A stretch of DNA of 64,000 nt from assembly GCA_028583605.1 (NCBI GenBank), contig CM053332.1:10156442-10220441 (forward strand), in the 5' to 3' direction. The notes beneath the pieces are model-generated. The model searched no databases. It saw nothing but the letters and a program-made list of their open reading frames with translations, and was not told the DNA's origin. Position numbers and translations under genes: made by a program. This document shows, in pieces, positions 58,501 through 64,000 of the stretch (position 1 is the stretch's first letter; every line of letters starts with the position of its first letter). The stretch comes from Dastarcus helophoroides. Lineage: Eukaryota > Arthropoda > Insecta > Coleoptera > Bothrideridae.

Positions 58501-59862
58501 ATGTAAAGAAATCTATAGATTAGAATTTCAATTTCTTAAAATTTTAACTCTATTTGAAATTTTTAAAGTTAAGATTGGTATTTTTTTTTTGAATTCCGAC
58601 TGATAAATTTGTAAATTTGAAATTTAAGAATCGAAAATCCTAGAAAAATTAAAAAATTGCAAGATTATAAAAATTATTTTTTCGAATCGCTATTTTTTTC
58701 CTTGCAATTTTATGTTTTTTAAGGCTTAAACCATAAATTGCAAAATCTTGGGGTTAAAGACGAAATAAAATATTAAAACTGAAAAATAAAATTTTTGGAA
58801 TTCGAAACTTAAATTCAAATTTGATCTTTAACATGACAATTTCTAAGTTATAAACGAAATGTAGAGATTAAAACAACACAACTGAGAAATTTCTTTTGTA
58901 GAAATTCTCGAGATTCGAAAATTATGTTGAAGTTTTTCTTCAAATTTCTACTTATGAACATCATAATGCCTAAAGCAAACATTTTGGGTCCAAAATCAAA
59001 ACCTGTAAGTTGGAGGAGTAAAATGTTCCTATTTGAAGTCAAAGTTTCGAAATTGAAGTAAAAATTTCGAATTTAAAGTAGCAATTTTACTCAATACTTG
59101 AAAAAAAATTGGTGTTATGATCGCCGATGGTGCAGTAATGCGAAACCTGGTCCGGTGTTGGCAAATATTTATCGAAACATTGTGGAATTTTTAATATAAG
59201 TTGCTTTTTAATCGTTAATAAACTTTAATAGTTGTCAATACTTGAAACCAATATTTTAAAATTCATCTCCAAATTCTAAGAATTTTTGAAATAAATGAGC
59301 CTAAATTTAAATTTGGTTTCTTTACTAGAAATTTCAACCTTATACAGTACTTATAAAAAGTTTCACACATTTTGGAGTTTAAAAATTTGAAGCTTAAACC
59401 TCGCATTTCAAATAAAAATTTCAAATTTTGAGTAAAACTCGAAATTTTTAAAAGAACACAAAAATTTCGAGAAAAATTTAAAATCGAATTTGTTGTAAGC
59501 GTACATTATGAATGCAATAGCATATTTTAATATTATTTAACAATAATAAGAAAAAATAGTTTGGAATTATGCGTGCTATAAATGATTTTATTTTATTTGT
59601 GGGGTTGTTCAAGTCATTATACTCTTTTTACAATCTTCCTCATTCATTAAATAATACTCCCAGTTTTAACTCTAACATCTAATGTCATTAAATTTTTATT
59701 TGTTCAATAACTCATTCGTCTAGAAACAAGCATTAATATTTTACCTGATTTCGGAAATGTGCAGATCCAGATATCATCATCCTTAACTTCAAAGTTTTCT
59801 ATATCATCTTTATATTTCAAAAATTCTTCAGTAAGGTTATAATCCTTATAAACTTTGCCCAT
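55549..59862 (-). CDS. SULT-D: cytosolic sulfotransferase, complete, 5 exons
   Basis: A predicted 301-aa PAPS-dependent sulfotransferase. Minus-strand exons are 59745-59862, 56862-56958, 56171-56339, 55997-56117 and 55549-55949, with GT-AG sites and one joined open frame. Motifs: CTFPKSG|GTTW for the 5'-phosphosulfate, KTHLPWTLLPKD with the catalytic His, RDPRDVVISFYYF for the 3'-phosphate, and RSGTCQQYKK near the C-terminus. The start is the ATG of MGKVYKDYN; the frame is open above it, but only from a TTG codon, so the shorter start is preferred. Exons 2-5 have the same lengths as SULT-C, which points to tandem gene birth. The substrate is unknown. Confidence 0.9.
56959..59744. other. SULT-D intron 1
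   Basis: About 2.8 kb; the half at 57700-59500 is AT-rich quasi-periodic DNA. The frame at 58848-59042 is low-complexity and not a gene. Confidence 0.5.
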
Positions 59863-60304
59863 TTTCAAATTAAGTTGACAAAACAAAGTTGCTATTAATA
59901 AAGTAAAAGACAATGTACAGACAATATACTCTATTCCTCTGTAAAGTTAATTGTAATATATTGCTACAAATATTTGAATTAACCTTACCTTAGTTATTAT
60001 CTAGGATTAAATTTAAGTTATGTACACACTGGTAGATTTAAAATTGGCCATCCTGATAAATGATTCTAGGTCAATATCATTAGGAACTCTTTAAGATCTA
60101 ATGCAACTATGAGAAAAGTTTTCTTTCGTTTAATTATTCACATCCTATTACACTCCAGAAGAAGGTTTCATCAGTTTATTAATTTAGTAATTAGCAATAC
60201 TTATGCATGATACATATTTTGTCAGCAGAGTTAACATTCTCACAGCCCCAGTGCTTTATTAACTATAAAAAATGACCTTTTTCTAAACCAATTTTTTTTA
60301 AGCT

Positions 60305-60800
60305 TGATCCACTCGCAAAGAGCAACCCTATTTTGTCTTTTTTGTCTTTTGAGACTCCTACTACTAGCATGCAGAAATAAAGATAGATGGCGATGAACAG
60401 CTCTTTTAAATGAAAATTAATTACCATTGTTTGCAAAAATTCCGTTTGTTACCGAATTTCAGAGTTTGGGAGTTCTATAAAAAAAAAGAGTCTCCATAGA
60501 CAGAGGTCCTCATTATGTCAAGCTGGAAGTCACAGGAATCTGCTTTCTCCGGCTGCCTTGTGTGTTTAAGGATGGGAAAATCAAATTTATAAGTTCTTGA
60601 GAGCATCTCCCATAAAAGTACTTGTAGAAAAGAAATAAGTCACCAACCATCCACCTCTGATCAAGTGTTACGTCAGAATCGTTCTAATACTCGTAATCGA
60701 TTAGGCGAATCGCTCTTCTGTGAATTGAATCCAAAAAATCCAGATTTGGAGCTAAACTCCAAACATGAGTACACTATTCCAGAGTTGACCTAACTTAAGC
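60305..60800 (-). mobile_element. CR1/Jockey-like LINE 3' end fragment
   Basis: It begins (plus sense) with GATCCACTCGCAAAGAGCAA, the inverse of the 3' terminus at 4437-4465, and runs through diverged C-terminal coding sequence. The frame is fully broken. Confidence 0.7.
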
Positions 60801-61139
60801 TTTTTGAAGAAATATCCAAATTATTTAAATAATTGAAAAATTTGCTTATGAATTGTTTTACATAACAAGAGTCAAGTAGAGATTAGATTAAATTATGCTA
60901 ATGAAATATTTTCATTGTAGTGTTAAGTGGATTGTCATTTTTAACAAAGAAAAAATAATTTTAAGACTTACAAATGCTAAGAAACAATCCGGTAATGTAA
61001 AGAAATAAACCGAATTAAAAGGATTCCAACGGGCAGATCTTCAGCTGCCAAAAATGACAAGTGTTTTGGTAAAAATGTTAGTAGGCGTTCACTGATGAGA
61101 CCTTGTTAATCTCGTCCTAAATTTTGAACAGGAGTTTTT

Positions 61140-64000
61140 AACAAGTTTTCTGGTTTTCTAGGAAATATTGGTAGATGATAATCTTCACAACTTCACCTGG
61201 GGCAGATGGTGGGTGGACTGAGTAACCCATCATCGGTTTCTGCCGGTCCCAAGCCCAGACAAAGAAGGAGGGTTTTCAGGCGAGGTTAGCTACCTATCTG
61301 AGGTAAGAAAAAGCCATAGCTCACAGAATTGAAGAACAGCCTCGGATAACAAACGGATCTTCATGATGATGAACAATGCTACGAAAAAGGATAAACGAAG
61401 ATGGAAACACAAAAGGAACATAACTAAAACTGCCTGCTGGAACATAACATCATGGAATGGAAGAGATCAAGGGACCATAATCGAAATGAGAAAACACAAA
61501 ATTGATATCTGCGGACTCTCGGAGACAAAAAGAAAGGGACAAGGAACAACCGCGTATGGACAGTATATACTAGTCTCTACAGTGGGAAACCCAAGCAGGA
61601 AAGAGCACACTCAGGAGTAGGAATACTAATACACGAGAAGTACAAGCAAAACATCGAACATATGGAATACATAAGTGATAGAATACTGAAAGTTACACTA
61701 AAAATAAATTGTACTACAACTCATCTGATTAGTGTATATGCACCAGATACAACCAAACCGGTGGAAGAATCCGAGAACTTCTACCGACACTTACAAGATT
61801 GGGTCAACAAGATAAATAACGCACATAAAACGGTAATATTCGGCCGCGTCGGAAACGAAATAATCTTAAATGTAAAACAAAGATTTAACGAACCCATTAT
61901 CGATGAAAACGGTGAATTTCTAATTGACTCCTGCACCAGAAACGAAATGAGAATAACCAACACTTATTTCCAACACAAAGATCAACATAAGTACACATTC
62001 AATAACACGAGAGGACACCGATCTTGCATATATTTTATACTTACGAGCAGGACGATCACAACAGTGCAGATACTTAATGTCAGAGCTCTAACATTAGCTA
62101 ATCTAGTAACAGACCACAATCTTGTCTTCTTCAAAATTCTGATGGAACGCCCCCGCGCAATCAAGAAACTCCCAAGCTACATAGAAAAATACAACATAGA
62201 GTCACTAGCAACAGAAAGTACACAAAAGCTGTATGAAAATAGACTAACCAACAAACTATAGAAATATGACTCAATAGCCAAAGGGAAAGTAGAAAGCTGC
62301 TGGCAGAAAATCAAGTACTGTATTCAACATGCCGCAGAGAAAATTATAGGAAAACGGAAAGTCAACACTACGCAAGGAACAACAATAAACCATGGTTCTA
62401 TCAGAAAGTCAAGGAACTACCAGAACAAGAAAGAAAAAGTTTTCTGCCTTGCAAAATCAAACCAACAGAAGAACTACATGAAGCATACATATAAATAGAA
62501 AATGCAGCAAACTCAAAAATAAAAGCAATTAAAAGGGAACACTGGGCTAAATTTACCAGCTACATGGAACACGACATGTATGGGGGTACAGAGGAAAGTG
62601 TGGAAAATGCTAAAAAATAGAAAAAAGCCAGTAAATGAATATGTACAAACCAAGGGTCTATCCATAGACATATGGAAAGAATATTTAAGAAGACTATATA
62701 ACGCCAAAGAAGCGCCAGATGTCGACTACGAAACAGCAGCAGGCGCAGTAATCACAAAAGATGAGGTAAAAGCGAAACTGGCAAGCTTGAAAAACAGAAA
62801 AGCACTTGGAACAGACATTATACCAAATTAATTTCTGAAATATGGTGTACAAGAATTTGTTAGAAATACAACAATACCGTTTAATAAAATTCTGCGCTTA
62901 TCAGAAATATCTACAGCCAGGCATGAGAGCGTCACAGTACTCATTTTCAAGAAGAATCAAAGGACTCGCCCCGAGAATTACAGAGGGAAAACACTATTAA
63001 ATACCACGATGAAGTTATTCACTGGAATACTGAAAGACAAACTGGAAAAACAAATGGAGAACAGAGAAGAGCAGCAAGAGTTTCGAAGAGGAAGGTCGAT
63101 AACAGATGCCATATTTATTATTTAACAAATAAAAGAGAAGCCAACACCCCAGCATACTTGGCCTTAATGGACCTAACCAACAAAATACTCTTGTAAGATA
63201 TCATGGAAATATTGAAAGAAAAGTAGACACCAGCCCATATCGTCAGCCATTCGCAAGAAGTTAAGAGCGGGAGAACAAACATTAGAAACCATTCCGATTC
63301 TAGGAGGAATTAGACAAGGAGATAGCCTCAGTCCTTTTTTGTTTAATATCTGAAGAAGTAATCTTATTTAAACTGGGATACAGGATGAATAAACATAAAA
63401 TCAGCATATGTTATGCAGATGACGCAGTAATTGTCGCAGAAACAGAAGACAACATATAGCAACAGCTTTTTAAATTCTGTCAAATAAGAAAATAACTTAA
63501 TTGGAAATATCTTCTGATAAAACTAAAACAAAACACCCCATCAGATGTAAATTCATCATTGAAAATCAACCCATAGAGCAAGTTACCCAATTTAAGTACA
63601 TCGGTGTTATTCTCTCCAGTAGACATGACTCTCTAAACGACTTAAGAAGCCAAATCAACAAAGCAACGGCAATATCAGGCTGCCCACAGGAAACTATTTG
63701 GAACAACTAATATATGCGCCAAGACAGCAAGATCAAAATATACAAAACATGTATAAGGCCAATCATGACATACGGAATAGAGGCACGAGAAGAAACCAAC
63801 AAGACCAAGAGTATGCTGCGAGTAGCGGAGATGAAAAGTTTTAAAACTATAGAGGGAAACACCAGAAGAAACAGAGTAAGAAACACAGAGATTACAAAGC
63901 AGTTCGGTATACAGAATATCGTAAGATGGGGTAGACAAAGAAGGAGATAATGGTACGCTTATGTAAACAGAATGATAGAAGATCGATTACCACGCATCGC
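61140..64000 (+). mobile_element. RTE-like non-LTR retrotransposon, decayed, runs off the window
   Basis: A 5' leader (61180-61360) is followed by an endonuclease at 61363-62261 (WNITSWNG, KIDICGLSETKRKGQG, ISVYAPDT, then VIFGRVGNE where the family has a GDFNA-type motif). The RT start is at 62580-62831 (LKNRKALGTDIIPN), the YADDAVIVAETED box near 63413, and the post-RT tail at 63501-63950 (QFKYIGVILSSRHD, SKIKIYKTCIRPIMTYGIE). Stops and shifts separate the parts, so it is dead. It is a different subfamily from the 12085 and 37628 copies. Confidence 0.85.

Noticed and set aside
59863..59913. Longer N-terminus for SULT-D with a hydrophobic start
   Set aside because: The upstream start codon is TTG, not ATG, so an apparent signal-like peptide is not supported.

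Overview
The window looks like AT-rich nuclear DNA of an arthropod, most likely an insect. The evidence is multi-exon sulfotransferase genes with GT-AG introns, decayed non-LTR retrotransposons (an RTE-like and a CR1/Jockey-like family), many small DNA transposons, and kilobases of TTTTGAAATTTCGAC-like low-complexity DNA. No tRNA, rRNA, CRISPR array or bacterial-style operon is visible. A hymenopteran host is possible, but I cannot show it.

Host genes. There is a cluster of cytosolic (PAPS-dependent) sulfotransferase genes. SULT-A (+, 5342-10675) is a complete 5-exon gene of 311 aa. SULT-C (-, 41043-48123) is complete, 5 exons, 315 aa. SULT-D (-, 55549-59862) is complete, 5 exons, 301 aa. SULT-B (-, 14570-16834) is a near-identical duplicate of SULT-C exons 2-5 with no exon 1 of its own. 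All four share intron positions and phases.

Central transposon complex (about 17493-36303). Two related foldback-type DNA transposons lie side by side. Element A has a terminal sequence, a 22-copy array of a 134-bp unit and a large minus-strand gene. Element B has a left terminus, a 33-copy array, an internally deleted copy of the same gene, an inverted 28-copy array and a right terminus. The 1150-aa protein of element A joins a DDE-transposase-like region, a YqaJ/lambda-exonuclease-type nuclease, a Ulp1/C48-type cysteine protease and a C-terminal PHD-type zinc finger. A 236-aa upstream ORF overlaps it in another frame. This is the most unusual system in the window.

Flanks. The DNA left of the complex (about 9116-17388) recurs right of it (about 36541-43795). 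The transposon therefore sits at the junction of a tandem segmental duplication, which explains why SULT-B lacks exon 1. The right copy has lost a block of about 2.9 kb carrying SULT-A exons 4-5 and has gained a CACTA-like insertion and pogo-type MITEs.

Other mobile DNA. There are two RTE-like copies in the duplication (12085-14440, 37628-40925) and another RTE-like element at the right edge (61140-64000). A CR1/Jockey-like element lies at 1650-4480, with 3' fragments at 52735-53795 and 60305-60800. A hairpin MITE family has five copies, one of which is split by a TTAA-flanked piggyBac-like palindrome that itself holds a Penelope-type GIY-YIG relic. A separate 284-bp foldback element lies at 50113-50396.
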